Shown here piece by piece: positions 32,503-44,938 of a stretch of DNA of 64,000 bases. Under the pieces are notes generated by a model. That model saw only the letters and a list, made by a program, of their open reading frames with translations, was not told the origin of the DNA and searched no databases. The DNA is from Pyricularia pennisetigena (taxonomy: Eukaryota; Ascomycota; Sordariomycetes; Magnaporthales; Pyriculariaceae). How positions within the stretch are numbered: the first letter of the stretch is position 1; every line of letters starts with the position of its first letter. The position numbers and the translations under genes were made by a program. The stretch lies in NCBI RefSeq assembly GCF_004337985.1, contig NC_043744.1, positions 4,313,417-4,377,416 on the forward strand. Reading direction: 5' to 3'.

Positions 32503-34161
32503 ATGTCTATCCCGGGTTTGGGGCTGATCCCCGAGAAGGTACCTCGCCCTACATACCTAACCCTTACCCCAAACTCCATTCGATCACTCCCGCACCCCCA
32601 TTCACTCAACATTGGAGGTTTTCCATGCTTACGCCAACGAGCATTTACAACTCTAGCCTGCAACCTCAGCCTCCCGAACATACACCCTCGAACCCCGCCA
32701 GGAATACCGTTTCTCCGTCTCGCATGGCGCGTCCGTCACTGTCACCCTCACCAGGGGCACAGCCGAGCGCGACGGCACCGAGCTGGCCCTCAACGTCCCC
32801 TACACCCTCTCGGGCGTAAAGTCAAAACTGCTATCATGGCACGGCGCCAACCTCTCAGTCGAGGGCATCACAGACCACGAATCTGTGGCGGGCCCCGACG
32901 ACGCCGCCAACACCGCACACCTGAACCTACACGCGTTTCTCCAACGGTCCCGCGAGACTGCAGCCAGGAGCGGCGGCGGCGGCGGCAGCCGCTCCGCACC
33001 CTACGGTCCGCGCGTCCTCGTCGCCGGCGGGACGGGCTGCGGCAGGACGAGCCTGGTGCGGACGCTGGCGGCCTGGGCGACGCGAACGGGCGCGCAGCCC
33101 ATGGTGGTCAATGCGGACCCGGGCGAGGGGTCGTTGACGCTGCCCGGCACTCTGTCGGCGGCGGTGTTCGGGACGGTCATGGACGTGACAAGCGAGGGCG
33201 GGTGGGGCGCCGCGCCCAGCAGCGGGCCGAGCGCGGTGCCGGTCAAGCTGCCGCTCGTGTTTTACTATGGACGGCGGCGGGTGGAGGAGGACAGGGATCT
33301 CTACAAGGGGGTTGTGAACTCCATCTCGTCAGCAGTCTCGGCCAGGGCGGCTGACGATCCGGCGGTCAGGAGTGCCGGGATGCTGATCGATGCGCCGCCT
33401 TATGTGGAGGGCAAGGGAGCTGATTTGTTGATCCACCTTGCGGAAGAATTAAACGGTAGAGACGGACTAGATGAATTTCTTCTTCTCCCACTATGGTTCA
33501 GGCGTTTGCGTGCTGACACTTGTGGGAACAGTGAACATAATCGTGACCATCGATACGCCCAGCTTACACACCGAACTTACGCAAAGATTTTCAGGCGTCA
33601 AGAACGTCCTCGGGGAGCACGTTTCCGTGGTGGCGTTGGACAAGTCTAGTGGCGTCATGGAGAGGGACGAAGGTTTTTTGCAGCACATGGGAGAAGCGAG
33701 CATCAAGGAGTATTTTTTCGGAGATGCCAAAATCACCCTCAGCCCTTTCACTCAGCAGGTTGCCTTTGATGAGCTGGCTATTTACACGTCACCTGAAGGT
33801 GTGTATTTTCTTAATTTTCTTCTTTAATGCTTTTGCCGCTACGGCTTACCCAGTCCTTTGGGTGTTACTAACATCAATATTCATCCTAGCTTCTGACCAT
33901 TCAGCTGAGCCTGGCGCATTGCAGCGGATCACGCAGCCGCTGCCTGAAATGGCTCACTGGGTTCTGGCAATGATGGATGCGGGGCCCAACGACCCGCCGC
34001 ACAAGATTCGGTACGCACCCGTGTCGGGATTCGTGTACGTCGCAGCCGTGGACAAGGACAGGCGGCGGATGAAGATCCTGGCCCCCGTGAGCGGAAGACT
34101 CGGAGACAAGCCGCTAGTTTGGGGGAAATGGCCCGAGCCGCACATCAACCTTCTCGGCTGA
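32503..34161 (+). CDS. CLP1: mRNA cleavage and polyadenylation factor Clp1
   Basis: Four exons (32503-32538, 32657-33455, 33532-33798, 33890-34161) encode 457 residues. The last intron has a perfect TACTAAC branch site near 33867. Clp1 is a nuclear subunit of cleavage factor IA in pre-mRNA 3'-end formation. The order is typical: MSIPGLG start, N-terminal beta domain with EYRFSVSHGASVTV and FGVE-like GTAERDGTELA, ATPase core, then a C-terminal domain ending APVSGRL. The core shows NADPGEGSLTLPGT and LIDAPPY. The Walker A segment reads GGTGCGRTS, with Arg142 where P-loops normally have Lys. The first intron (118 nt) is placed by fit and is the least certain junction. Confidence 0.93.
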
Positions 34162-36249
34162 AACAGACGGCAAAAATCAGGGCTGGGGTATCGATGGGTC
34201 TTTTGTTTGCCAGCCCGACGGCCGGCTAGCTGACGATACAAAATGAAAAAATTGCACATCGGGGTTCAGGTTGGTTTTTAGACAACAGCGAGGCGTTCGG
34301 TTTGTGGGTTGGCGCTCGCTAACCCAGGATTTTGGGATTGCCTAAAAGGTTTGCCCCGTTGAATTTCAATTTTCTCGTGCTGTCCCAGTCTCGTGGGTGG
34401 CTTGGGTGCTCCCGCCACCGACTGCATTCTTTTACTTGTAGTCCCCAACATGACAGCAAATCGGTGAGGTATGACCCCTTTTATGATTTGTAAACCTTCC
34501 TGAAAGCTGAAGTCTGTGTCAACGTTGAAACCTTAACCATATTTTTTTCTCCGGTAGGCCATGTTAAGACGAATGGGCCATCGGGAAGGTGCAAAACTTT
34601 TTCCACGGACCGTTGGGCAGCTTTGTTCCTTTTTATTTGGCTGTCAATCATGTGGCACAAAACAGCACTCTAAATCGCATCGCATTTGCACCACATGGTT
34701 ATCCGGGACGGCCTTCTTGGCAGCGTCTTGTGCTCAAAGACCCAATACCACACTGGCCTGACTGGCTTGACTTGTTGACTTTGACTCGAGCTTTGCGCGA
34801 GCCTAGCTAGTACTAGTATATTGTCATCGTCGCATGCTCGCGCGATCGGCGCCATCGTGACTTGCTTAGTTGGCAGGGCTAGCTCCCTTTTAGCACAGTT
34901 TGTATCCCGATTTTGCAGGAACATAGGCTTTTTGGCTCAGTCCGGTCGACGGGAAAAGGCAGGTAAAAACCCGAGTCTAAAAGGTCTCACTCAGCCTTTG
35001 GGTAGTTCCCATCCCCCACAAAGGCTGTTTGTTAACAGTACGCCACCAAAATCTCTTGGAAGGGTCTCCACCCGTTTCTGATTCAACTGTACAAGATCTC
35101 CCGTCTCCTTTTCTCCCTCCCCCTTTTTCGTATTTCTCAATACGGTATGCCACTGGGTGGTTTACTACGTAGCGGGTAGTACAATACTGCCATAACTGGT
35201 TTTGAACCCAGACGCATGAGGCGCCAACCCAAGCCTAGCTGGCGCTTGGCTGACACCATCAAGATTTTCTGGCCAGTGTCGTCAGGCCATTCTTGTTTTG
35301 TCCTCGGTCTAATTTCACTGCGTCAACTCTCCTGCCGTTCGCCCCTCTCTTGTTCTTCTCGACAGGAGAAAAGGAATGTTAATCGACTTGATCTCCCGGG
35401 CCAGTCTCCCGAAGAAGTGGGAAAAAGTGCCGAGTGGCGCACGGCTGGCATGCCACCGTCTATCCCTGCTTCTTTGCTGTCCGTGGCGTTTTGTCAAGCG
35501 ATGACTGGATAGAAACTGAGCACACGAACCAGCATTGCCGGTGAGTATATTGCTTTTTTTGTTCTTTAATTCACACCCCCTTGTCTTGTCCCCTGTCTTA
35601 TCTCGCCCAAGCCCGGCGACGCCTCATTGCACCACATTTCTCTATCGATCTGTCATATATATACCCAACCTGAATGCGAAAAACGTTCGCGAGACAACGC
35701 GCAGGCAGAGATCGCCGGGGACGTCACCTTGGCTTCTCCCACCGTCTATCAACATTCCTTCCTAGTGGGTGCGTAACGCCGACTCCAAAACGGCCAATCT
35801 CACTGGACATCACAGGGACGATCTGGCTTGGAGAGGGCTGCTCTAAAACTCTGTCGAACCCCACGCTACAGACCGCGAAGAAAAAAAAAGAGGGAGAGAG
35901 AAAAAGACGATCCGCGAGGAAGGGTTGGCTTTGGTCTTTATGCGTTGGGTCAGAAGCAACAATATCCCGCCGTGTTGCCGCGCCTTCACCGATCTCGCCA
36001 CCAACTTGCCAATTGCGGTCTACCACTTAAACTTCGCGTCTTTCCATTTCTTCACCGCGATTTCATTCACAGCAAAGCCAGGTCATCATGAGGACGTCCC
36101 TACAGGGCGGCGCAACGTCGTGACCTTGGATACGCGACCTCTAATTGCATCAGGTACCTACTTGCACCGCCCAGTAGGATTGAGTCTTTACTCGGGCTAC
36201 AGCGCTGTTTCTTTTATCGCCGAAGTCCCTCCACGATGGTCTTCTCGGC
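34162..36249. other. Long intergenic region, no gene seen
   Basis: About 2.1 kb upstream of the GPCR gene, with CT-rich segments near 35540-35650 that may be leader. Open frames of up to 118 codons show no family resemblance. Confidence 0.5.
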
Positions 36250-38571
36250 ATGGCGCCATCAACGACTGCGTACAACCCTAGCATGGGCCAGTACTTCCGA
36301 AACCCGCGAGAACTTATGGCACTGAAGCTCATCTCACTATGCGTCGGTACCGTGAGCTTGTGTTGCACTCTGGTTGCTTTATATCACTTTTTGCGCATGA
36401 GACGGTTGTTCCGTCACGAGTAAGTGTGCTATTAGCCCTGCCTCAAAAACCAAACAAAAAGACAAAGAAAGCACGCCAAGTTCTGAGAGCTGGGTTAACG
36501 CATGGACGGCATTTCGAAAATCAGCTTAATATTGCTACTATTAGCGGCTGACTTGCTCACGGGCATCTGCTATGTCGGATTCCCCCTGGTGTCATTTGCG
36601 GTGCACCGGAACCGCCGCATCGAGAGCGGCGCGCCTTTTTGTCAGTTCAGCGGCTTCTCGCTCACGGTCGGCATCGAGGCCGCCGATATCGCTGCTCTCC
36701 TGATAGCCCTTCACACGGTCCTCTACATCGTGAGGCCACGCAGGCAGGGCGGCGGCAACGGCCTCTACCCCTACCGCTACTGGGCGTACGCGGCCGTCAC
36801 CCTGTTACCCATCCTGGTCGCGTCGCTGGCCTTTGCCGGCGGCATGCCGGGCTTCGAGGACACGGGTGCCATGTGCTACCTCCCGTTGCGCCAGCGCTGG
36901 TACAGGATGTACCTGGCCTGGGTGCCGCGCTATCTCATTTTTTGCCTCATCGTTGCGTTGTACGTTGGCCTGTTCCTGTATGTCCGCTTCGCGCAGTGGA
37001 GGTACTCAAAGGCCCACGATTGGACTGGGCGCTCGTCTGAGACGGCCGCATCGGCGACGCTCGTGTCTTCGAGCACCGCCAGCGCCGGCGGCCTGCAGAA
37101 GCAGCAGATGATACAGATGAACGATTTGCTGCCCGATGGCGGCACCACCGCCGCCACCAGGAAAAACAGCGCCGTCTCTTTGTCGTTTGGGAAGATACCG
37201 AGCTCGCCGATGGGGAGTCGGAAGGCGTCGCACGATGGAGATCAGGGGAGGGATTTGGTTTCGGCTGCTGGTTACACATCCTCAAAGATGACTATGGACT
37301 GGCAGGAGACTGACCAGCGGCGCAAGTCTGTCAAATTCTCGCCCATGGTTTGGAACCCTGAGACGGCCGCCAGGCTTAATCAGGCAAATGACATTTCAGA
37401 CGGGTCCGAAATGGTCGGGTCGGAAGAGAGAGCAGATAACCGACCGCGAAATACGCCCGACGATGGGCTCAACAATCGTCGCATGACGTGGAACTGGAGG
37501 GAGCAGCTTCAGCTTCCAACTAATACAACGCCACCCCTCAGGCCCCGTCTGTCCATTTCAGGGGCGCCTGCGGGAGAGGAATCAAAGCCGGCAGCGAGCA
37601 GGTCAAGAACTCGACAGCCGCCCCCTTTTTCGCCGCTGATCGACATAACGCTAGAGCAATTGCCTGATGAGACCCCCAAGCAGCGGCACCGACGGAGCAA
37701 GACTGCATCTATATCTCTGCACGTCCCCAGTGGTCCTTTGGGGAGCACACATGAGCTTGGACGTATAGAGCAAGCTGGGGCACCGAGCACGTCTGCTCTT
37801 GCGCTGATAAGTCCGCCTTCTCAGGAGACGGACGACACACGGAACAACAAAAACTTCTCCACGATCATGCTGCCACCACCGTTAGCAACGACAGCGGCAT
37901 CAAAAACAGCCACTGTAGACGACATCCCGGCGCGGCGAGGATCTGCCGGAAGTGACATCGGCTGCAGCACGCTGACGTATGATAGCGGGACGGAGGTGGC
38001 TAAGACGCGGTCGAGGGTGCGCAAGCAGCTCATCATGCTCTTCATCTACCCGCTTCTCTACATCGCCATGTGGATGGTCCCGTTCCTGAGCCACATCCTG
38101 TACTTTGACAACTACTTCAACACGGCCCAGGAGCAGCTTCCCGGCCAGCCGCTGTGGCTGCTATGCGTAAGTTTGGCCAGCCTGTCGATCCAGGGCGCCA
38201 TCAACTCGTCGCTGTTCATGTGGCGCGAGCGGCCCTGGAGGTTCCGCGACGAGAGGGGCTTCTGGGGTCCCCTGAGGGAGCGGCTGCGGGACGTGCTGGG
38301 GATGGGAGGTGGTGGTGGTGGTGGTGGCGGCGGATGTGGGGCCAGGGGGTGTTGGTCAGCGTGTCTTGGGATTCGAGGCGGAGAGAAGGACGGGGTTCGA
38401 GGCGACGGAGGGGCTGCCTCGGGCAAGTCCCGGCAGGAGATGATTAATGATGGATCTTTGGCCAGGATCAGGAGGAGGCAGGAGATGGCCAACGAGGCTA
38501 CGCTTGCGGCTTCGTCGCCGAGAAAGTCCACCGCTCCGAGAAACTGGTGGGATGCGGAGGACCAGGATTGA
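36250..38571 (+). CDS. Git3/Gpr1-type G-protein-coupled receptor
   Basis: Two exons (36250-36419 and 36525-38571) encode 738 residues; the 105-nt intron (GTAAGT...ATCAG) joins as LFRHDLILLLLAADLLTG. Git3-family receptors are plasma-membrane seven-helix proteins that sense nutrients such as glucose and signal through a G-alpha protein to cAMP. Five hydrophobic helices fall in residues about 20-235. A hydrophilic loop of about 300 residues (about 240-545) follows, and the last two helices include VRKQLIMLFIYPLLYIAMW and the NSSLFMW segment. The loop is Ser/Thr/Arg-rich with many possible phosphorylation sites. The tail contains a glycine run encoded by a GGT repeat (near 38310-38335). The ligand is unknown. 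Confidence 0.9.
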
Positions 38572-39012
38572 TGATCGAGCTGGCGGCTAAGTTTTGGTTG
38601 GTTCGGATCAGAACCATCAGGTCGGAAGGTTGATCACAATAATCATTGGGTACGGATACCGAAAAGCATTTATTAGGCTCCAACTGCTAGGTGGGGCTGC
38701 TTCTGTTTACGGCGAGGCGTTTTGGCTCGGAAGTTTCTTCTTATTTATATATACCCCTGCTGCTCTTTGGTATATACTGGTTGGTTATTTTACCAACAGA
38801 ACCACGGCGTTGCCTTTGACTTTTTTTCTAGCCTCCATGTCTGCAATATTTTCTTTGAATGCATAGAATAGACTATGTCCCGATCCTCTTGATGTCTGCC
38901 ATCGATCGAACGCCGATCCATTATTCGACACCCACCACTGCAGCACCGAATCTGGTTCTACTGGCTGTTGTTTTTGAAGCGTTATCGATAAGAGCAGCAC
39001 TTGTTTTTGAAA
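38572..39012. other. Convergent 3' intergenic region
   Basis: About 440 bp between the GPCR and amidotransferase genes; no gene seen. Confidence 0.6.
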
Positions 39013-39866
39013 TTATAACCTCATAAACTTGAGGAAACCCTTTGCGATGACGATGCCGTCGTGTGGGCTAGCTGCCCTTGACATGCCGCTGTTGTACAGC
39101 TCATCAGGGTGGATGCCTGCGTCGTGCCTGGTCTCCAGGATCTCGCGCATGACCTCCTCCGTAAACTCTGGGTGACCCTGAACTGTGACGCAGCGGCCGG
39201 GCCAGAGCATGCCCTGGACCTGGCAGACGTTATTGCTGGCCAGGAGCAGGGTCGGAGGGTCAGTTTTGGGCAACTCTGGGACGATGTCGCGATGCATTTG
39301 TTGGATTTTCTAGTCGACGGCAAGAAACAGAGAGCCCACGGTTAGTCGCACAGCTGAACTATCTCACTTTTTTTTCTTTCCCTCTCAACTCCGAGACTCA
39401 CCAGCTTTTCCAGTCCGAAAAACTCCCTCGCGCGCTCCGTCAGCTCGACCTCGGTCACGGCCACCTCCCAGCCCTTTTCGTTGACGACGACCCTGCCTCC
39501 CAGGGCGCGGGCGACGATCTGGTGGCCGAAGCAGATGCCGACGACCTTGACCCTGCCGTCGGTCTCGAGCAGCGCACGCCTCGTGTAGTCGACCAGGGCC
39601 ATGATCCAGGCGTCGTCTCCAAAGGCGCTGTGCTTGGACCCCGTGATGAGGACGGCGTCGACTTCCTCGAGGGGCGGGTACGAGCCGACGTGGTTGACGA
39701 TGTCATGCTTGGTTATGGAGAGGACGGACTCGAGAGGCTCGGGCTGGGCAGCGGTGGCGAAGAGGGACGTGAACAGGCCGCCATAGTCGCCGTACTTGGC
39801 CGCCGTGTTGGGCATGGGGGTGTCGGCCATGAGGATGGCGAGGCGGGTCGGAGGTTTGGCGGTCAT
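39013..39866 (-). CDS. Class I glutamine amidotransferase-like protein
   Basis: Two exons (39402-39866 and 39013-39309) encode 253 residues; the 92-nt intron runs GTGAGT...GACTAG and joins as FFGLEKLKIQQMHRDIV. The fold is a stand-alone GATase1 domain, similar to the GMP-synthase-like yeast YLR126C group. The nucleophile elbow is GICFGHQ with Cys112, and the His/Glu pair is in QGHPEF (His201, Glu203), so the glutaminase triad is intact. Such proteins act in the cytosol on glutamine or related gamma-glutamyl compounds, but the physiological substrate is not established. It is divergent from the exopolyphosphatase gene. Confidence 0.92.
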
Positions 39867-40761
39867 TGTGGCGGTCTGGGAGGGTTATGCGTCGTTTTCT
39901 GAAGCAATAAAGAATAAGGGCTGGAAGATGTTGGATGCGCGAACCGAGAAAGAGGTCCGTAGAAAAGATGCTTTGAAATTGCAAAGACGGCCCAAGTTTG
40001 TATTCACAAAACCTCTCCTCGACCCCGCCGCGTTAACAGTAAAAGTACCTAGATATCTTATCTCGTTCAGCCTAGATCTAGAAGTTACCTGCCATCAAAA
40101 GCATTCGACACGACTCGTCCCATCATCCGCCCGCGGTTGCTCGCCGTTTATCGGCTGACAGCTCTAAATACGCCCAACCCCACATGCGATGAGTCCCCAG
40201 CTCCAGCCTGGTCTAGCGTGCAAGACAAGGATGGGGTTTTGTAAACACCCCTCTACCCCTTAAAAGTCGGAGGCCGGGGGGCCGAGGGGTTGGGTTTAGA
40301 AGCTTGTTCAGACGCTGAACATCTTGCAAGGGAGGTTTAGCCAACCATATCGTTGCATCGCTGCAGTACAAAAGTATGTACGAAACCGCACGTTTGGGTT
40401 CGGGCTCTTCGATGCCCAGCCCTCATTACCTCTAACCCCGTAGATAAGGTAGTGGGTGTGTGGAGAGTAGACAAAGACTGACACCCATTGGCACCATGCC
40501 ACACTGTCTTGGGGGGATTGGGGATACCTTGGAGCGCGGGGTCCGTTATCGGCGCGTCACTGACATGCGGAATGGCAGTGGAGAACAAAACCGGGGCTGG
40601 CAAAAGGTGACCCCTCCGTCGTAATCTTTTCTCCCTGACGTAGTAGTGGTTGCTTCGCTACCGTGCATTATTGGTCCGAAACCTCATGTTTAGATCACCA
40701 AACTAACACTATCGTTTGAAAGAGGTTCCAATCTTTTAAATCAATTCTACCCATCCTAGAA
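39867..40761. other. Divergent promoter region
   Basis: About 900 bp between divergent genes. No gene or clear repeat recognised. Confidence 0.55.
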
Positions 40762-42103
40762 ATGCCCCCATCACCACATCCTCGCTCCATCACAGGCTTC
40801 CTTGCCACAGCGAAGCGAGCCTTGGTCGCGCCCAAGAGCACGCGACAAGCTCCTTTACACCTTGTGGTTGGCAACGAAGCTGCCGGTACGTTTCGACTTG
40901 TATTTTCTTCACCTTTTGACTGTGGATCAATGCAGCTAACTGCCAATATTCCAATCAGATCTTGACTCTTTCTGCTCTGCCTTCCTCTACGCCTATCTGC
41001 GATCTCACACTGCGCCCAACTACACACTACACATACCGCTCGCAAACATACCGCACGAGGATATCCATCTCCGCAGGGACGTCGAGTCGGTGTTTGCCAC
41101 AGCCGGCGTGCAGCGCGACCAGCTCATCTCGTTGTCAAATCTCCCAGGCGAAGAGGACCTCAAGCCAGAGGACACAAAATGGATCCTGGTCGACCACAAC
41201 GAACTCACGGGCCCCTTGGCGCAAAGAGGCTTTGGAAAAAGCGTCGTGGGCTGCATTGATCACCATGTCGACGAGGGCACCGTACCCGCGGATACTGGAG
41301 ACGAGCCAAGAGTCATCAGGCCTTGCGGGAGTAATGTGAGCTTGGTGATGGAGTACTGCCGGGAGACATGGGATCGAATTGCTCATGGGGAGGGCGCCTA
41401 TGGAGAGGATGCAGACACAACTCAGCCTGGAAGCCCAAGTGTGGCTGCACAGCTGGCGCGCATAGCTATGGGCCCGGTTGTGGCTGATACGCACTGCTTG
41501 AAATCCAAATCCAAGACGACGCCCCTAGACATTGAGACAGCCGACATGCTTGAGGAGAGGATCAAGTCCGAGAAGCTAGAATACGACCGCGAAGCGTACT
41601 TTGACGAACTCGGTCGGCTTAAAGAGGACTTGACCGGCTTCAGCTATCGCGATGTTCTACGAAAGGACTACAAGGAGTGGACGTCCACTGACCAGGACGG
41701 CACGCAGCGTCTCGGCGTGTCGTCGGTGCCTCAAGGTTTTCACTACCTGCTGGAAAATGTCGGACCGAAAGAGGATCTCGTCAGGGACGTGCGTGAGTGG
41801 GCCAAGGAGCGCCAGCTTGACCTGGTAAGCATCATGACAGTGCAGCCCGACGGGGAGCACTTGGCACGTGAGCTGTTGCTCTGCGCGTTCAACAGGCGGG
41901 CGACCATTACGGCAAGGAGGTTTGCCGCAACCTACGCAGAGGAACTGCACCTTGCACCCTGGGGCGAGGATGGCGAGCTTGACGATTACGGTGATGAGGA
42001 GGACCGGGTAGAGTGGCGCAGGTGTTGGCACCAGCACAACAGGGAGCACAGTCGAAAGCAGGTTGCACCCATGCTTAGGGAAATGATGAAGGGTGGCATT
42101 TGA
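40762..42103 (+). CDS. PPX1: Exopolyphosphatase, DHH family
   Basis: Two exons (40762-40885 and 40959-42103) encode 422 residues. The 73-nt intron (GTACGT...ATCAG) splits an Asp codon inside the first DHH motif, giving GNEAADLDS. The enzyme releases orthophosphate from the ends of long-chain polyphosphate in the cytosol and needs divalent metal. All four metal-binding motifs are visible: DLDS, LVDHNEL, IDHHVDE (the name motif) and VVADTHC. A C-terminal DHHA2 domain follows with FHYLLENVG and a tail ending MLREMMKGG. Length is close to that of yeast Ppx1. Confidence 0.94.
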
Positions 42104-42762
42104 AGTGCCGGTGTCTTCAGATGCGGCCGACGTTGTCGAGGCAAAATGAACATATGTTGCGGAATACAGATACCCATGATTGATGTTATATCGGCGCTTT
42201 CTGTTTTTGTGGAGAAATCAAGATTAGACAATACGATTTCGCCGATACTTGAACGCTTTTCAGGACAGCCGAGGCTCCCCGCATTTCACCGAGCTATACA
42301 TGGANNNNNNNNNNNNNNNNNNNNNNNNNNNNNNNNNNNNNNNNNNNNNNNNNNNNNNNNNNNNNNNNNNNNNNNNNNNNNNNNNNNNNNCCCCCCCGGC
42401 CACTGCACACCCGGGTCGCCGACAGAGACAGTACTTCCCTCTGAACTGACGGCCCGTGAGGATATACAAAGCACACGGGATATTATCCCAATACGATGAG
42501 AGGCACCAACATTCTCTTTTGTGTTGAAATTGAGAAACGTCGTCTCCGCGTCTCCGTATATAATTACCGAGTTGTTGACCAAGACACTTATATGTAGGTT
42601 GGAGTCACAGTCGTCCCCGTGTCCGTGTAGTTGGCAAGTTCTACTCCACCGACGGGTACTGACACGCCGTGACAACCTATTGTGTCTAGCATTGTTGGCT
42701 CCCTATTTTTGCATCTAGCACACGACTGGATTGAACTGCCGGGCCCCATCTGTTGCTGCAAC
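42104..42762. other. Intergenic region containing the assembly gap
   Basis: Apart from the N run there is no recognisable gene. Sequence after the gap begins with seven C. Confidence 0.55.
42305..42390. other. Assembly gap (86 N)
   Basis: A run of unknown bases. The following sequence begins with CCCCCCC, suggesting that a GC-rich or homopolymeric stretch stopped sequencing. Open frames drawn across it are meaningless. Confidence 0.98.
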
Positions 42763-44539
42763 ATGACGGATAGGTCTTATTCACTCCGCGAAGAGGCGGA
42801 CCGTATCTTCCGCCACGTCCTTCTCAAGGACACCCGCCTCCAGTTACCTTCCAAAGTCCACTCCACCGCCTCCAACACATCCTTTCTGCAGCCAACAATA
42901 GACTCGCCTTACATTCCAGTCCCTTTCAAGTTTACAGAGACTAGTTCCGCCCTCTGGGCTTTAGCAGCTACCATTGGCTCCGCCATTGCCAAGGACCGGT
43001 ACAAGGTTGACCAGAAAGCCACCGTCAACACTGACATCGCCTCGATGTTTCTGTTCTCCGCAGCCTGCGCCCGGGTCAACGGCAAGACCATCGGGGACCC
43101 AGCCGTGGCGGCGCGCTATGCCAGGTACGACCTGGGCCGCATGCACGACCCCTGGCGTCGCTTTTGCACAAACATCTACCCGACTCGGGATGGTAAATGG
43201 TTCCACCTCCACGGCAGTATGAACTCCGACCGCTCCTTGACCATGGTGGACCTACCAAAAGAGAACCCGGGACTGGTTTCTGCTGAGGATATCATCAGAA
43301 AGTACTGCGACACCGTCCGGCAGTTTGATTCGGACTGGCTCGATACCGAGGCCAACGGACATTACCGCCAGGCCGGGACTGTGTGCTTGACCCGGGAGGA
43401 GTTCCTGGCTACAGAGCATGGCAAAGCGACCGTCGACCACCCAATCTATTTCCTGGAGACGCGGGACGCCGACGCCATTCCGCCCGTGCCCTACCCATCC
43501 GTCACCGGCAAGCAGCGGCCACTAGAGGGCCTCAAGATGCTCGACCTCTCACGCGCTATTGCCGGCCCGACAATCGCAAGGCTGGCTGCGCTTTTCGGTG
43601 CGACAGTCATCCGCGTGTCCAACGGCCAGCTACCCGATATGGGACCGCTTTTGGTGGACGGGAATCTGGGCAAACGAGACGTGAGCCTGAACCTAAAGAC
43701 GGACGAGGGCCGGGCTGCCCTGAAGAGATTGGTCGAGGATGTCGATATCGTGCTGGATGGCTACCGGCCTGGCACGCTGGACCGGCTCGGATTTGGAGTC
43801 GAATATGTCCACGCGCTAGGGCGGCGGCGTGGGAAGGGTATTGTCTTTGTGCGGGAGAACTGCTATGGTTGGGAGGGCCCCTGGGCGTCGAGGTCCGGGT
43901 GGCAGCAGATCTCGGATTGCGTTACAGGGGCCAGCTGGAAGATGGGGCGATTCCTGGGGCTCGACGAGCCCGTCATCCCGTTGTTACCCAACTCGGACTA
44001 CCAGTAAGTGCCGAAAAGAGATCATGGACAGCTTGGTCTACAGTGGCGGCGACACCAAACTGACCTTACCTCTTCGCCCCTCTAGGACTGGCCTGATGGG
44101 ATTCGCAGGCCTGCTTACAACCATCAATAAGCGCGCGACCGAGGGCGGCAACCACCTCGTGAGCGTGTCCCTGAACCAGTACAACAACTTCCTCCTCTCG
44201 CTCGGCGAGCACACACCCGAGGTGAAGAAGCAGCTTCTGGACCTACATCCGGGCTTCAAGCCGCGGCACTACGACGACATGGCAAACATGTTCGCCCTTG
44301 CCGTCTCGACCTTGCCGGCCAACGTGCCGCGGCTCTTCCAGCCGTCCTACTTTGGCAACATCGCCAGCAGGTTCGACGGCGACCGGGACGACACGCTAAC
44401 GTACCTACTGGGCGCCGCGAGCTACGACGTCTCGGAGCTGGGGTATGATGTCGGCAGCTGCTTCCTTGGGGCATATGAACCGAAATGGCCGGTGGTGGAG
44501 AGTCGTAAGTCGTCGGGTGGCCTGGCTTCTAGGATCTGA
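42763..44539 (+). CDS. CoA-transferase family III (CaiB/BaiF) protein
   Basis: Two exons (42763-44003 and 44086-44539) encode 564 residues; the 82-nt intron (GTAAGT...CTCTAG) joins as SDYQTGLMGFAGLL. The family moves CoA between organic acids or racemises 2-methylacyl-CoA. Residues from about 254 carry the family start LEGLKMLDLSRAIAGP followed by GATVIRV, then NLGKRDVSLNLKTDEGR and VLDGYRPGTLDRLG, which form the CoA-binding Rossmann portion. The first 250 residues are a second, diverged half, as in other double-length fungal members. The substrate is unknown. The ATG at 42763 (MTDRSYSLRE) is preferred; an in-frame extension to 42682 lacks support. Confidence 0.9.
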
Positions 44540-44938
44540 GTGAATGAACCACATAAGCAGCGCTGCCGTTCGATTTGGTTGCATTTCTGGGTTGAGAATC
44601 CTACGAAGCCGCGGCAAGACGATGACGGTTCTAGAAATGTGAGGCCCTAGTTGTTCCAAAGACATCACGACAGCGGGGTCTTCAACGTATAATGTGGCAT
44701 GCATCAACCAAGGTTGCTTTCCTCTCTCGGCTTTTTTTTTCTTTTGCCATCGGATTGCAACGACTCCAGCCAGGGAACCGCTGAGAAGGAGCACGCATAC
44801 GTGAATACAGGATAGTGACTTCACGTTGCGACATCTCAACCATTTTCACATAAATCCTTGGAGCCGACTCGGTTGGATTAACGGCACTACTTCCTATAAA
44901 ACCTTGGTATCTCACTGCTCTCTATTCGGTGGTCCAGT
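44540..44938. other. Convergent 3' intergenic region
   Basis: About 400 bp between convergent genes; no gene seen. Confidence 0.6.

Noticed and set aside
42249..42675. Open frames running through the N run
   Set aside because: They cross unknown sequence and have no meaning.
43383..44063. 226-codon frame overlapping the CoA-transferase gene
   Set aside because: Alternative frame of a well-supported gene.
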